From: Globodera rostochiensis
Lineage: Eukaryota > Nematoda > Chromadorea > Rhabditida > Heteroderidae
Direction of reading: 5' to 3'
Assembly: GCA_018350325.1 (NCBI GenBank)
Contig: JAEVLN010000010.1
Span: 1,612,001 to 1,676,000, forward strand
Length of the DNA stretch: 64,000 nucleotides
Within the stretch, counting starts at the first letter, position 1. Each line of letters starts with the position of its first letter. Below are positions 52,337-63,056 of this stretch, piece after piece. The position numbers were made by a program, and so were the translations under genes. The notes below the pieces were generated by a model. It saw only the letters and a program-made list of their open reading frames with translations. It did not search any database and was not told where the DNA came from.

Positions 52337-55300
52337 TTAATAATTTTTTTCCAAAATTTGGATCAGTTTTTTCATCTTTTCTTCAAAATTGGGTGTATTT
52401 ACTTTGTTCTGCTTGAAATACCAATTGTTGAATGCTTTCTTCCATTCACCGCGCAATTGCTTAATTTCCTCCCATTTCTGATCATTTCCCATTTTGTGAA
52501 GATCGAATTTCAAAAGGTCCCATTCGACAATTTTTATTCTTTTTAAATTTGCATAATTCCAATTGGCATCTTGCAGCATTTGTTTAATTTCTTTGATAAT
52601 TTCAGGAACAATTTGTTGCAATTCTAGACAGAAGTTATAAGTTTTTAACAAAAATATTAGTGTTTGAAAAATAAAATACTTATGAAAACGTTAAATTATT
52701 CGTATTTTAATCTTACCGTCACGTGGACTGAAGTCGATGTTTATGCCGTTTACAAAATTCTCATCAAAATATTTTTTGACATCGTTTTCTAGTCTAAAAA
52801 AATTAACATTTATCAAAATAAGATCAGAACAACCAAAATAATCAAAAAATATTAAAAATTCTACATTTATTGGTTTATTAAATTATTTGAATTAATAGTT
52901 TCAAGTTTCACTTACGCATCTTCTGTGCAAAATTCTTCTTTCGTCAAAATGAAATGCGCAATTGCGAGTTCAATTGATTCAACATTTGGAATTTGGTTCT
53001 CTGTCGCGAATTCAACCAATAAATCTTCAACAAAATATGCCAAAACGCAAAATTCATTTTCGGGATTAATTTGAATGGGTTCTTGCAATTGTTTTAAATA
53101 TTTCATAATTTCAACAAATATTTTAGATTCCGAATTTATCCTTATTTCATGATTTTTTTTCATTTCGCCAAGTTTTTTAGCCATTTTCAAAAGTTCGTAT
53201 AAAGTTGCCGTATAGTCGGACAATGAAAAAATAAAGTTGAAGTTTTCTGTTATTAATAATATTTAAACAAAAATAAATAATATGTGAACAATTTTACCTT
53301 TGACCATTGCCTGTTGTAACTCATTTATAATTCTATTTTGCATATACTCGGGCAACTTCCAATTTGGCAAATTAATTTCCACCATTTTGTGCAAAATGTT
53401 TGTTTTAAATTCGAAGAAGCTAAAAACAATTTCAGAATTTGCATATTAAAATAATTCTTAATAAAAAAATTGCAAAAATAAACCAACGCCCAAATGTTTT
53501 TCTTTAAGAAAACACACGCAAAGATCGTTTTTAAAATACCTATAATTCTCTATCGGTGTATCAAGCTGAATGCATTTATAAGCAAATCCAAATGCCTTCA
53601 AATATTTTCTCGTCAAATCTGATCGTTCAATTTGCAACGATAGACGAAATGCCAAGGAAAAAAGCAATTTGAAAAGTTGCCCATTTACAATAAGATGAGT
53701 TTGCGGATTTATTCTAACAAATTCGAGTTGCTCCGGTGACGCGACCTTCCGCATTGTTTGGACAAAGTCAAATTTATTACCAATTAAGCAAATTGATGCG
53801 CCTCTTTTTGAAAAATTAATAATTAATTAGTGTAATTTTAAAAATGATTACTGTACTAACTCTTGTGTTACGGTGTAAAGTCGTTCCAGTAAGCGTTCAG
53901 CTAACATTTGGGGGAGTACCATTAATTGTTCCTTTCCAGCATATTTCACTTCATCCGAATATTTTTGGAACGATTCAAAAAATATTTGACCAAATTTTAA
54001 AATGCTTTTTTGAATGTTATGTTCACTATTATTAGGCATCCAATCAATTCCTTGACATGCGCTTGTTGTGCAACTGTATTCCTCAATAATTTCATCCAAA
54101 AGCACCCGAAAGTCGTTTAGGAGCGACTTTTTGTCCAAATTTGAATTTGTTTGTTCTTTTAAAATTTCCAATTTTTTCAAATGTTTTTTATCCCATTGTA
54201 AAAAGCTGTATAAAGTTTTGAAGTCGTTTGATTTAAACAGTCCATTTGCGATTGATGAATAATCATTATTATTCTCGGAATCCAAATCAACAACCATTTT
54301 ACGCAATGCATCCGCAAATGATACCACAAATCCTTAATCAACGTAATTATTAAAATATTAAAAGATAAAACTAATTTTATACACAATTAAAATATTTCCA
54401 ACTCTAAAACCCTCGCCTTTGAATTGCCGGTCGTCTTTTGCAATGAATTTTGGGTAATTTGTTAGCGGCTCATGGAACAATTCAAACTCAATTGCGAAAA
54501 AACTTAACATATAATTTAAATTTTACATTCTAAATATACATACCTATTTGTGTTGGTTTAATTTGAATACTTGGATTATTCGAATAATTCTAGAATTATT
54601 TGAAAAATATTCAAATAATACTAGGAGTTAGTATTTGAATTTTAAAAAATTCCACTTAAACTCAGTAAAATTTGAATTTTACTTGAAAATAGAATTTCAA
54701 TTTTAGTAAAATTCGAAATTTACTAAGATTAAATTTTGTGAAGGTATTCAAATAATACTAACTTATTTGAATATTCAAATAATCCTGATATTCAATACTA
54801 CACCGACATATGTGTTACCTGATTTTAAATGGCATGCCTAAAAAAATAGAATCAGAGTCAGAGAGCAGCTCACAGTCGACTTTTTTGCACTCATTCTTCA
54901 TGTCTTTAAAGTATTTTGTGAACTCGGAATAGTCATATGTACGCTTATCCAATCCCTTCCCAAAGCGGACCAATGCACAGCGAAGCCATTTTTTCTTCAA
55001 CGTTCGCACTTTCGATGAGAATTTGGAGTCAATTTTGTCAACAAAATACTGCTTCACAAATGTGTAAAGTGCACGCGGTTGTTCTCCAATTGCACGAACA
55101 TTGCTTTCGTTGTCCATTCCTTTTGCTTCCATTAAAATTGTTTCAAGCAATTTGTACACTTCAAATAATGTCAATGAATAATCGGAAAGCTTCAATAAGA
55201 ATTTGAAGTTTTCTGAAATTGGTGAAAAATATTTACAGGCGCTGCTATGTGATCAAAAAAAGTTCGTACCAATGTATTGGTTGGGTTCCGATGTTTGGTT

Positions 55301-55379
55301 TGTAATTTTTTGATTGGTAAATTCAATCACTCGCAACGTTTTGAAGGAAGAAATTTTAAAAATTTGAAATGGGAATACT
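52337..55379 (-). CDS. Orphan helical protein with duplicated exon block
   Basis: I recognise no domain. Nine (-) exons join in phase: 55270-55379, 54819-55212, 54411-54502, 53852-54332, 53540-53803, 53298-53419, 52916-53246, 52717-52793 and 52337-52623 (TAA). About 720 residues are visible and the 5' end is open, so an upstream exon is likely. The product is mainly helical, rich in Phe, Leu, Lys, Glu and Asn. There is an internal repeat: the exon starting at 55212 (ENFKFLLKLSDYSLTLFE) matches the one starting at 53246 (ENFNFIFSLSDYTATLYE), and the short exons preceding each also correspond, with identical phases. It may share ancestry with the helical regions of the genes at 1-1620 and 30930. 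A hAT-like or Tc-like repeat interrupts the sequence upstream (about 55430-55620). Confidence 0.7.
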
Positions 55380-56016
55380 CTTAAATCGCATTTTAATTTA
55401 AAAATAACACAATTTATTCTAACAGTATAAAGCCACCCATTTTTTTGACTTTTTGAACGCTCATACTGAACCGACTGGGCTGAAATTTTTAGCATTTATG
55501 GCGCTTGCATAATATTAAGATTCAAACAAAAAAGGGAAAGTGTAGAAGAAAAACATTTTTTTAAAAATTTTTTCCCTAAACAAGGTGTTTCAAAAGTATA
55601 AAGCCACTTTTTCAGAGGCCATAAGTTTTTTTATAGACATTATAAATTCTGAAAAAATTCATGTTAATACATTCCGGATCAGGAGTCCGACTCCACCCCA
55701 AGCTCTACCATGAGCACCTTCTGTTCGAGAGATGCCAGCCCAATCTCAACAGTTGCCAATTGTCCTTATTTATAAGATTTGTCCTTATTATTTTGTCCTT
55801 ATTTTTAGAATTTTAATTTTTAGCCCTCTCCCTGAGAGCTTGGAAATTTTTTTTTTGTTGCAAAAAACCGTTGTTAGGGATGATTAGCCAACAAAATTCT
55901 CTACAAAACCAAAAAAAAGCGCTAAGCTCTGCGCCCCTTCTCCAAGGAGCGGCGGTGGAGAAAAGCCCCATTTTTACCGTTACCGAAAAACCGCATTTGC
56001 CGAACATTAGTCAAAA
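55380..56016. other. Intergenic with a transposon-like repeat
   Basis: TATAAAGCCAC occurs at about 55427 and 55597 in the same orientation, with AT-rich spacer; it is probably part of a Tc1-like or other DNA element. No gene is supported. Confidence 0.4.
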
Positions 56017-56643
56017 TTAATTGCTATTACCCATTGGTGTCATCATTGCTTGTGGACAAAATTTTATAAGCCGACAAAAGTGTTTCTGTTTGCCAATCAC
56101 CAAAAAAATCATAATATCTGAGACTAAAAAATACTTTTTATTATAATTCGTTAACAGAAAAAATAACACTGACTCCACAGAAGCGATAAAGCGCAAGGCA
56201 AATGTGAAGGACAGCATCAAAAGTTGGTCCACCACTGCCTGGGGCAATGGCGCTTCTTCAGGGCACAAAATATTTTTGTTGATTTCATTGGCGATATGTT
56301 GCTCCAATTGTTCAAAAATTTGACTATGTCCATAGTAGCTCAACCCTAGCTTCAAATTTGCGCATACTTCTGGATTGCTGTTAACCACCCGAAAATAGGC
56401 AATTTCCGACACACAATTCACAAATGTGTAATACAATAGCATTTTTCTCATTTTAAATGAAATATTATAACTAACAAATCCGTTGTAATTTTTGAAAATG
56501 TCATCAATAAATTCACCAAATCTTTGGACATTGTTGGCAGAATTTGTCAAATCCCATTTGTGGGGTGTCGAACAAACGAAAAAATAATTTGTAGAAATCC
56601 AAATAAAAATTAAAAACAAAAGCTTTGCAGCTCCTATCATCAT
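56017..56643 (-). CDS. Secreted orphan protein, 208 residues
   Basis: A single-exon (-) frame. Residues 1-24 are a signal peptide (KLLFLIFIWISTNYFFVCS). The mature part contains about six Cys (VNC, EVCAN, ILCPEE, HFC, KFCPQ) and is otherwise helical and hydrophobic, with a stretch near 145-175 that could be a membrane segment. A candidate intron inside it (GT at 56170-56171) was rejected because splicing would produce an immediate stop. It lies 640 bases upstream of the orphan gene at 52337-55379 on the same strand, so it might be an alternative 5' part of it, but it has its own stop. Function unknown. Confidence 0.5.
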   Translation of the reverse strand: MMIGAAKLLFLIFIWISTNYFFVCSTPHKWDLTNSANNVQRFGEFIDDIFKNYNGFVSYNISFKMRKMLLYYTFVNCVSEIAYFRVVNSNPEVCANLKLGLSYYGHSQIFEQLEQHIANEINKNILCPEEAPLPQAVVDQLLMLSFTFALRFIASVESVLFFLLTNYNKKYFLVSDIMIFLVIGKQKHFCRLIKFCPQAMMTPMGNSN

Positions 56644-57344
56644 TTTTCTAAAAAATAAAATGCATTATATGTAGGGGATACCATTTTCAGGCACTATTTT
56701 TTTTTGGCGCTTAAGCCTTGAAGAAAGAAACTCAAAAAAAGCCTTTTGGAGTTAAAATTTTTTGCTGTGGAAAACTTTTTTGGTGCCTATAAATGCCGAT
56801 TGATATGCCGGTGCCAACGCTTTCTACCAATTCATGTGCGTGCTTGCGTAATAATAAAAACTTAAAAATAGATCCGAAGAAAAAAAAGAAATTACGAAGA
56901 TGTCCCCAAAAAAACCAAATAGGTATAAAGAACAATTTTATTAACCTAAACCCTAACAATTTATACAGAAAAGAAGCCATGGATTGTATAATGTATAGAG
57001 AAGTCACGGATTGTATAATGTATAGAAGACATGGATTAATGTATAGAAGCCATGGATTGTATAATGTATATAAGAATTTTCTCATGAATAATAATTTAAC
57101 AATTTTCTTTACACGGATATCTTTTTTTTTTCATTTGGCCAGACTTGTTTGCATTTATTTCCTACTCAACACAATCGTCAAGTGTTGAAGTGTTGGCAAC
57201 AAAAAAATGGTGAATTGCCAAAAAGCATAAGCATACAATTTAATTTTATTATATTGATTGCTTTTTATATTTTATAAAATATATTTTTACTTTCATAATG
57301 TCATTACATAATTTGTAAAAATCGCATTTTGGGTGACTCTAAAA

Positions 57345-57616
57345 TGGAAGTCTGTGCTGGCTGGTGAGCTTGGCCTTCCGGTGAACCTGGACGACCTGGT
57401 GTGCCGAGGGGGGGGGGGGGGAGTTTATGCCCATGCTCGTTGTGAAGCTTGCCCAGCCGGACCATTTGGAGCAGCTGGCTCAAGAGGTCCGTCTGGACCA
57501 ACGGGTTCTGACGGACTGCTTGGACCACCCAGGTCGCACGGAATTGAACCATATGTACATTTTTTGGAGTAAACCAATAGCTAAAAAATTTATTAATAGC
57601 CTGGACTGCCTGGAAT
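57345..57616 (+). pseudogene. Collagen remnant
   Basis: A (+) strand copy of the 3' part of exon 4, the following intron and the first bases of exon 5 of the collagen at 34062-35314. Gly-X-Y coding is broken: a run of 15 G at 57407-57421 replaces about 20 bases, and the copy is cut off at 57616 by a CGGAACCG-type repeat. About 85-90% identical by eye. Confidence 0.85.
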
Positions 57617-58878
57617 CCGGAACCGCTTTGGAACCGGAACCGTCAAAATCCGGAACCGCTTTTGGAACGGAAACAGCGGAACCGTCAAAATCCGGAAGCG
57701 CGGAATAATTAAGCCCAAACTTTTGGGGGGGGGGGGGGGAAAGGGTTGTTAACTTCATATTTCGGAATTTATTGACACAATTTCAACTCTATTATGAAAA
57801 TTTGAACTCATTCCACTCACAACAAGGAAATAAACAAAATGAATGATTTAAGGTTACAAGTTTTTTCGACACTGAGTTTTAAAAGTTACCAAAATAGGAG
57901 TTTCGGGGCCGTTGAATCCAAATCTGACTTCTGGTTCGACCACTTTTGAATTCGAACAATTTTTCGAAATTTCAGAAAACTTTTTAAGAGCTCAAAATTT
58001 TCAAAAAGAATGCAGATGCTTTTCCGTTCTCGGGTCACAACCCAATAAAGCAACAAGGAAAATTTCACTCGTTTTCCGCTAGGTGCTCCAAATCAAGCTA
58101 AAATGCGGTTTTCGTACATTCAAGGAAAAAATTTCTACCCGCAAACACACGTATTCCATTTTGTTTCAATTTTTTATTTTTGTAAAAAACGGGCGCTCAA
58201 ATCGTGCCCAACGCCAAATAAAATTTGAATCAACGAGCAACTAATTAATTCACATTTCTTTTATCACAAAAAATAATTAAAACTTTCCAAACACGCACAG
58301 TAATATGTAAGGACCAAATGTTGCGTGAAAAGCAAGGAAAAATGACAAAGTGTAGCTTAATTTATTTTAAAAAAGGTCGCTAACATTCAATTTGAATTGT
58401 GATGCACTTTAATTATTCGTGCACTAATTTGCTTAAACTTAAACAAAATATGGAATTTGCCCAAAACACCCGGATACCAGTCCCGTTCTTGTCCAACCCT
58501 ATTATCTAATGATTAAACAAAACCCACCAAAACATTTTGTAAGGAAGAGCGCGAATCTGATAAATGGAATTTAAATATCGGGATCAATCACCAAAATTTT
58601 GGTGCAGATTTAAACATTTTCAATTAATTAATTTAAATGCTTTCATCAGTGTTTTCCCGGTTCCGGTGCCGGTTCCAACGGTTCCGGGAACCGCGGAACC
58701 GCGAAAAATTCGGAACCGCTTTGGAACCGGAACCGCGGAACCGTTAGAAAAAATGGAACCGGGAAAACACTGGCTTTCATTTTAATGGACTAATATTAAA
58801 AACAAATTTATCGATTGTAGACATAAACAAAATCAAAAATGCCACATTTTCCCCCATCTTTTCTTTCATAATCATCCA
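57617..58878. other. Intergenic, repeats
   Basis: CCGGAACCG-rich patch (57617-57710), a G-tract (57724-57740), AT-rich sequence and the MITE at 58647-58772. No gene is supported. Confidence 0.5.
58647..58772. mobile_element. hAT-type MITE
   Basis: A 126-base element with ends CAGTGTTTTCCCGGTTCC and GGAACCGGGAAAACACTG (perfect inverted repeat) and an exact 8-base duplication GCTTTCAT (58639-58646 and 58773-58780). The interior repeats GGAACCG on both strands. The CGGAACCG patch that truncates the collagen remnant at 57616 is of the same sequence type. Confidence 0.92.
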
Positions 58879-59470
58879 TCAATTTTCGCATGAATATTCC
58901 AATTCAATTTTTTTTGTTATAAATTCATGCAATGTATAACGAGTTAATTCATCCAATTGCTGTTTAATCTTTAAAAAAATAACAAAAAAATATTTTTTTA
59001 ATATATTGAAAAAATGACTTCTTGCGTTTGAATTCCTTTTGCAAAATGATTGTTAAAAGTATTATTAATACAAAAATTATTCTCAGCAATCGCAAGGCAT
59101 TTCATTTGGCTCCAAAATGCGAACATTTGTTCAAGTGGCATGGCATAAACGCTCATATTTAACTTGAAATTGGCAAATTGAAATAATGATTAAATTCAAT
59201 TATTTATTTTAGATTTTGTATATTATAAATTGAAAAAAGTCGATTAGTAGTAAAAAAACAACTTTGTTTAGGAACCCTATTATTATTAAATTTGGTTGGA
59301 TTCATATTTTTGATTTCTTTCAAGAAAAAAAATCGTAAAAGGAAATTTTTTATTATAAAATAAATTAAAAATTACATTATTTGATGCGTCTGCATTGGCA
59401 AAACCAAGCCCCCGCCGTACAGTGCGATTTACCCATCGAACACAAGCATTTGCAACACGTGCAAACATCA
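58879..59470 (-). CDS. Small orphan gene, paralogue of 39430-40030
   Basis: The last two (-) exons, about 59030-59152 and 58879-58968 (TGA), encode MSVYAMPLEQMFAFWSQMKC and, after the junction, IKQQLDELTRYTLHEF. They match the exon plan and phases of the 39430 gene. An upstream candidate exon, about 59372-59470, encodes ARVANACVRWVNRTVRRGLG, which parallels NGFNRNFRRGLHG of the other copy. I cannot fix the start codon. Unknown function; it lies directly downstream of the small secreted gene at 59779. Confidence 0.45.
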
Positions 59471-59778
59471 ATTGCTCTCTAAATCAATCAATTAATTCAT
59501 TTTGAATGTTTAAAAAGGCAAAAATTAGTACGATTTATGGTGGCACGAGACCGGGACCAGTACTGAAATGGTCATTTTCATTTGGTACTGAATTTTGGCC
59601 CCGATTTTTCTTCAAAACTCCCTTATAGACTAAAATCGGAGAAAATGCTATTTTGAAGCTTTTCTCGTCAAATTAAGTTTGCAAAAAAAATAGATTAATA
59701 AAACTCCCCTAAAAATCTCGGCCCCTAGTAATTATTAAAATTAAATTGTTAATTATGCATAAATATTAAACAACTTAT

Positions 59779-60985
59779 TTACATTATCTTGGCCAGTTCA
59801 GTTTTTATGATGTCTGCCAGCGATATAAACAAACCCATAAAACATAATTTGTTCCCCATCAAATATTCATACTTAATTAAGTGTTTAAAAAATTGATCGT
59901 TTTATTGTGCTAATTATTAAAGAGAAAAATTTTGAACGCTATTTACATGCATTCCAACAATTCTCGGAACATTTTCTTTTCTAACAACACCAATTTGTTC
60001 ACAATAATTCGAAAAATTGTTGAGAACACCAGTCAAAATGTCACCAATATTATGCTGATTTTCATTGATTCTTAAGCTGATTTCAAAGTAAAATCTATCA
60101 AATTGTTGATCAATGCTTTTCTAAAAACAATGTTTATATTTTAAAAATGTTTTTTTACATTTCATACTCTGATGAAGTTCTGCACATTGAGAATTGAGCT
60201 CACTTCCGAAAACATATGCAAAAATTTGAGGGCCTTTTCGAATTCAATCGTTGCTTTAGGTTCATTTTGTGTCGATTCTGCAAAAAATTAATTAGAACTT
60301 ACTTAGTTCAGTTGGACTTATTTTATGCTATGTTTCAGGATATATTTTTGCCACAAATTTTGGCCGCAGGGTGCACCTGGCCAAAAATTTTGGCCGCAGA
60401 GCGTGCCCGCATTGGCCACAAATTTTGGCCGCAGGGTGCGCCCACATTGGCCATAAATTTTGGCCGCAGGGTGCACCTGGATTGCCCATAAATTTTGGCT
60501 GCAGGGTGCACCTGGCCATAAATTTTGGCCGCAGGGTGCACCTGATTGGCCATAAATTTTGGCCGCAGGGTGCACCCGCATTGGCCACAAAATTTGGCCG
60601 CAGAGTGCACCCTCATTGGCCACAAATTTTGGCCGCAGAGTGCACCCGCATTGGCCATAAATTTTGGCCACAGAGTGCACCCGCATTGGCTACAAATTTT
60701 TTGCTTCAAAAAGCTTGATTACTTAATAGACCGACGTACCAAATTGTCTCAAAAATGATGAGGTCTCGTCAGGTATGTCAATACGATGCTCAAATGCAGC
60801 CGATGGTCCCGCAGGCGAATTATTCGAGTGCAAATTAAATTCTTCAAAATAAAAAAGGAAATATTGAAAATTAAAAATATTATTTATTATTGAATTAACC
60901 AACCTCTGTGCCTTTCCGTCGGATAGCCAAAAATTTCATTTATGCAGAAAAGAATTAAAATATTTATAAATGAGAAATGCGTCAT
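59779..60985 (-). CDS. Small secreted helical orphan, 186 residues
   Basis: Five (-) exons join in phase: 60904-60985, 60740-60841, 60168-60277, 59947-60120 and 59779-59871 (TAA). Residues 1-20 are a signal peptide (FSFINILILFCINEIFG). The second exon, absent from the paralogue at 40360-41088, adds an Asn/Ser/Pro-containing spacer. The rest aligns with the paralogue: ATIEFEKALKFLHMFSE, the Asn-rich middle with SNYCEQ, and the C-terminus CFMGLFISLADIIKTELAKI. The intron 60278-60739 holds a satellite-like tandem repeat. No known domain. Confidence 0.7.
60345..60712. repeat. About 36-bp tandem repeat inside an intron
   Basis: About ten copies of a unit near 30-38 bases built on AAATTTTGGCCGCAGGGTGC followed by ACCCGCATTGGCCAT. 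Length varies because one half-unit (CCTGGCC versus CCGCATTGGCC) differs. Stop codons are rare, so frames stay open on both strands; these are not genes. It lies within intron 60278-60739 of the small secreted gene. Confidence 0.93.
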
Positions 60986-61433
60986 TCCCCTGTAAAATTT
61001 TTTAATTTTTTTTAGCAATTTTTAATAATATTATTATTTATAAATTATATAGCAATTTTAATGAAGTATATATGTTAAATCTATGACGTCAAATCAATAA
61101 TAATCGATAAAATCAATTTATATGAGAATTAAAGCATCCTCAACCCCCAAGGGGTAATCTCAAAAATTGAATCGTAATGTACAATCTTGTTATCTATATC
61201 TCTTTTAAAAATATTATAAATCTTTTTTTTTGATTCATAAATCTTTCGGATAATTTAATTTATAAAATAATATTTATATAATTTTTTTTAAGAAAAATTT
61301 TTTTATATATTTTAATTACCTACCAAGAAAAAATAATTTGGCATATTATGACTTGGAATCTTTTGTTTTATTTATGAAATAATTTTCCTTTGATCATCAA
61401 AAGGAATTGCCGAAAAATACAATTTTGTTTTTT

Positions 61434-61923
61434 TCACGTCTTCTGTTCTTCTTCGTTCTTAAAGTATTTGGCCTTTAACATTTGGTACTTCTCGCCCGAT
61501 CCCAACATCATATGCGCGGCACAGAACCACATTGGCACCCGATCATTGCACATGAACTGACAGTAGATGATCCCGTCGTCGCGCGAACAGCTTCCCGGCT
61601 CAAGCGGACAGTCACAGATTGCACAGATAAAGCAACGCTTGTGCACTTTTAATAAGAATAATTTAATAACAATTTAAATACGTAAATATTAAGACCAAAA
61701 AAAAAACAATTAAATATTATAATTTTTCTTCACTAATAAATATCGTATTTCTAAACATTTTTTTACCAATATAGGTAGATTTTTTGTATAAAAATAGATT
61801 CTAATCATTAATAACAATTAACCTACTCATTAACTTTTCCACTTGAATTTTGTCCTCAAACAGATCAATCCAACGTTGGCATACCTGGCAGAATTTCTTT
61901 GTAGGACCGGTGGCAAAGTCCAT
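61434..61923 (-). CDS. Single-LIM-domain protein
   Basis: LIM domains are zinc-binding protein-interaction modules. Two (-) exons, 61827-61923 and 61434-61645 (TGA), join in phase (donor GTAGGT) and give 102 residues. The domain begins almost at the N-terminus: CQVC (first pair), about 18 residues, HKRCFICAIC (second zinc site joins the first), DC, then CSRDDGIIYCQFMC. After it come 40 residues with AAHMMLGSGEKYQMLKAKYF, basic and helical. The protein is a short LIM-only type; no catalytic domain. The donor was chosen because only it restores the HKRC frame. Upstream (61988-62512) lies a foldback element. Confidence 0.8.
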
Positions 61924-61987
61924 TTTATATATCTGAAAACTTGGTTTATTCCGCAATTATGAGCAAAGAGTAATTTGTTGAACGAAA

Positions 61988-62512
61988 AAGGGTACTTTTC
62001 GGTTTTGTGCCTACACCTCAAATTTTTAAAAAAGGCAACAAAAGGCCGCTGGGATTATATATGGGGCTTTCAAGGGTGCTGATCACGAATCTGCCAATAT
62101 TTTACGATATGACAACATCTAAGATTTTGAAAATCTCTGATTTTTTTTTATTTTTTTACCATTAATCATCCAAATCGGTTTTATAGATTTTAAAAATCAT
62201 AAGAGGGACCGTTTTGGCTCAAAAGTTCGTTAGGCGTAGGCCTAAGCCACCCTGGCTTGTGGTTCGTTAGGCTTAGGCTTAGGCCTAAGCCTAACAAACC
62301 CTCTCTACCTTTCCCCCTGTTATTCTATCCGGCTTTGGTGTTACTTAAAAGACGTGGAATCATAGCTTTCAAAATCTTAGATGTTGTCGGATCTTAAAAA
62401 TATAGTCATATTCGTGATCAGCACCTTTTAAAACCATATATGATGTTTTCAACGCCACTTTTGTTGACCTGTTTTATTGAGGTGTAGGCACAAAACCGAA
62501 AAGTACCCGAAG
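61988..62512. mobile_element. Foldback element with TTAGGC repeats at its centre
   Basis: Outer arms start GGGTACTTTTCGGTTTTGTG at the left and end CACAAAACCGAAAAGTACCC at the right, and inversion continues inward through GGTGCTGATCACGAAT and AAAATCTTAGATGTTGTC. Near the centre are TTAGGC (62230-62235) and three tandem TTAGGC units at 62267-62284, followed by the complement CTAAGCCTAA. TTAGGC is the canonical telomere repeat of many nematodes. No coding capacity. Confidence 0.75.
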
Positions 62513-63056
62513 CAAAGTGAAGTTGAATTTAATTAAATATTTTTTCAACTCAAAAGATTGTTGGCAACAAATTATTAAATTTATTTTTTATCTCAACGTA
62601 AGGCAATAAATTTTTGAGGATTTAAGATTTTTTTGCGCCTCTACCAGAGAAAAGTCAGCAGCAAAATTCTGTTCAAAATGCTTCTTCTGTCTTAGCATTT
62701 AAAAAAAGAATGGGGAGGAGGAACACATTCAATCAGTGCGCTGCTATTCATTTTCATCCTCTTTATACAACAAAGTCAGTCAGAGGAGACCTAATTCAAG
62801 GCTTCTTCGAAAATGCTGGGCAAACAATGTTTGTAAAAAGAAAAAATCCTTAAAAAATCCATTTAAAAAGTGGCTGAAAATGTTTCTTGAAGATAACTGT
62901 TGTTTTAAAAAAGTGATGAAATCTAATTTTTTTAATAAGTTTGCCAAAAATTAAAATTATAATCGGGAATCAATTGCGAGGAGATAGCATTATATATTAT
63001 TTATTTTTTAAATACTTTCTCAATTTTTCAAATTAATATTTGCATTTAATGCCATA
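62513..63056. other. Intergenic, no gene seen
   Basis: AT-rich. A 72-codon Lys/Phe-rich frame at 62736-62954 has no signal, domain or splice support and is not accepted. This region should hold the promoter of the ML-domain gene. Confidence 0.4.

Noticed and set aside
57427..57708. 93-codon plus-strand frame
   Set aside because: Out-of-frame reading of the collagen remnant plus a GGAACCG repeat.
60318..60718. Five overlapping frames of 70-124 codons on both strands
   Set aside because: They translate the intronic tandem repeat; no coding signal and they conflict with each other.
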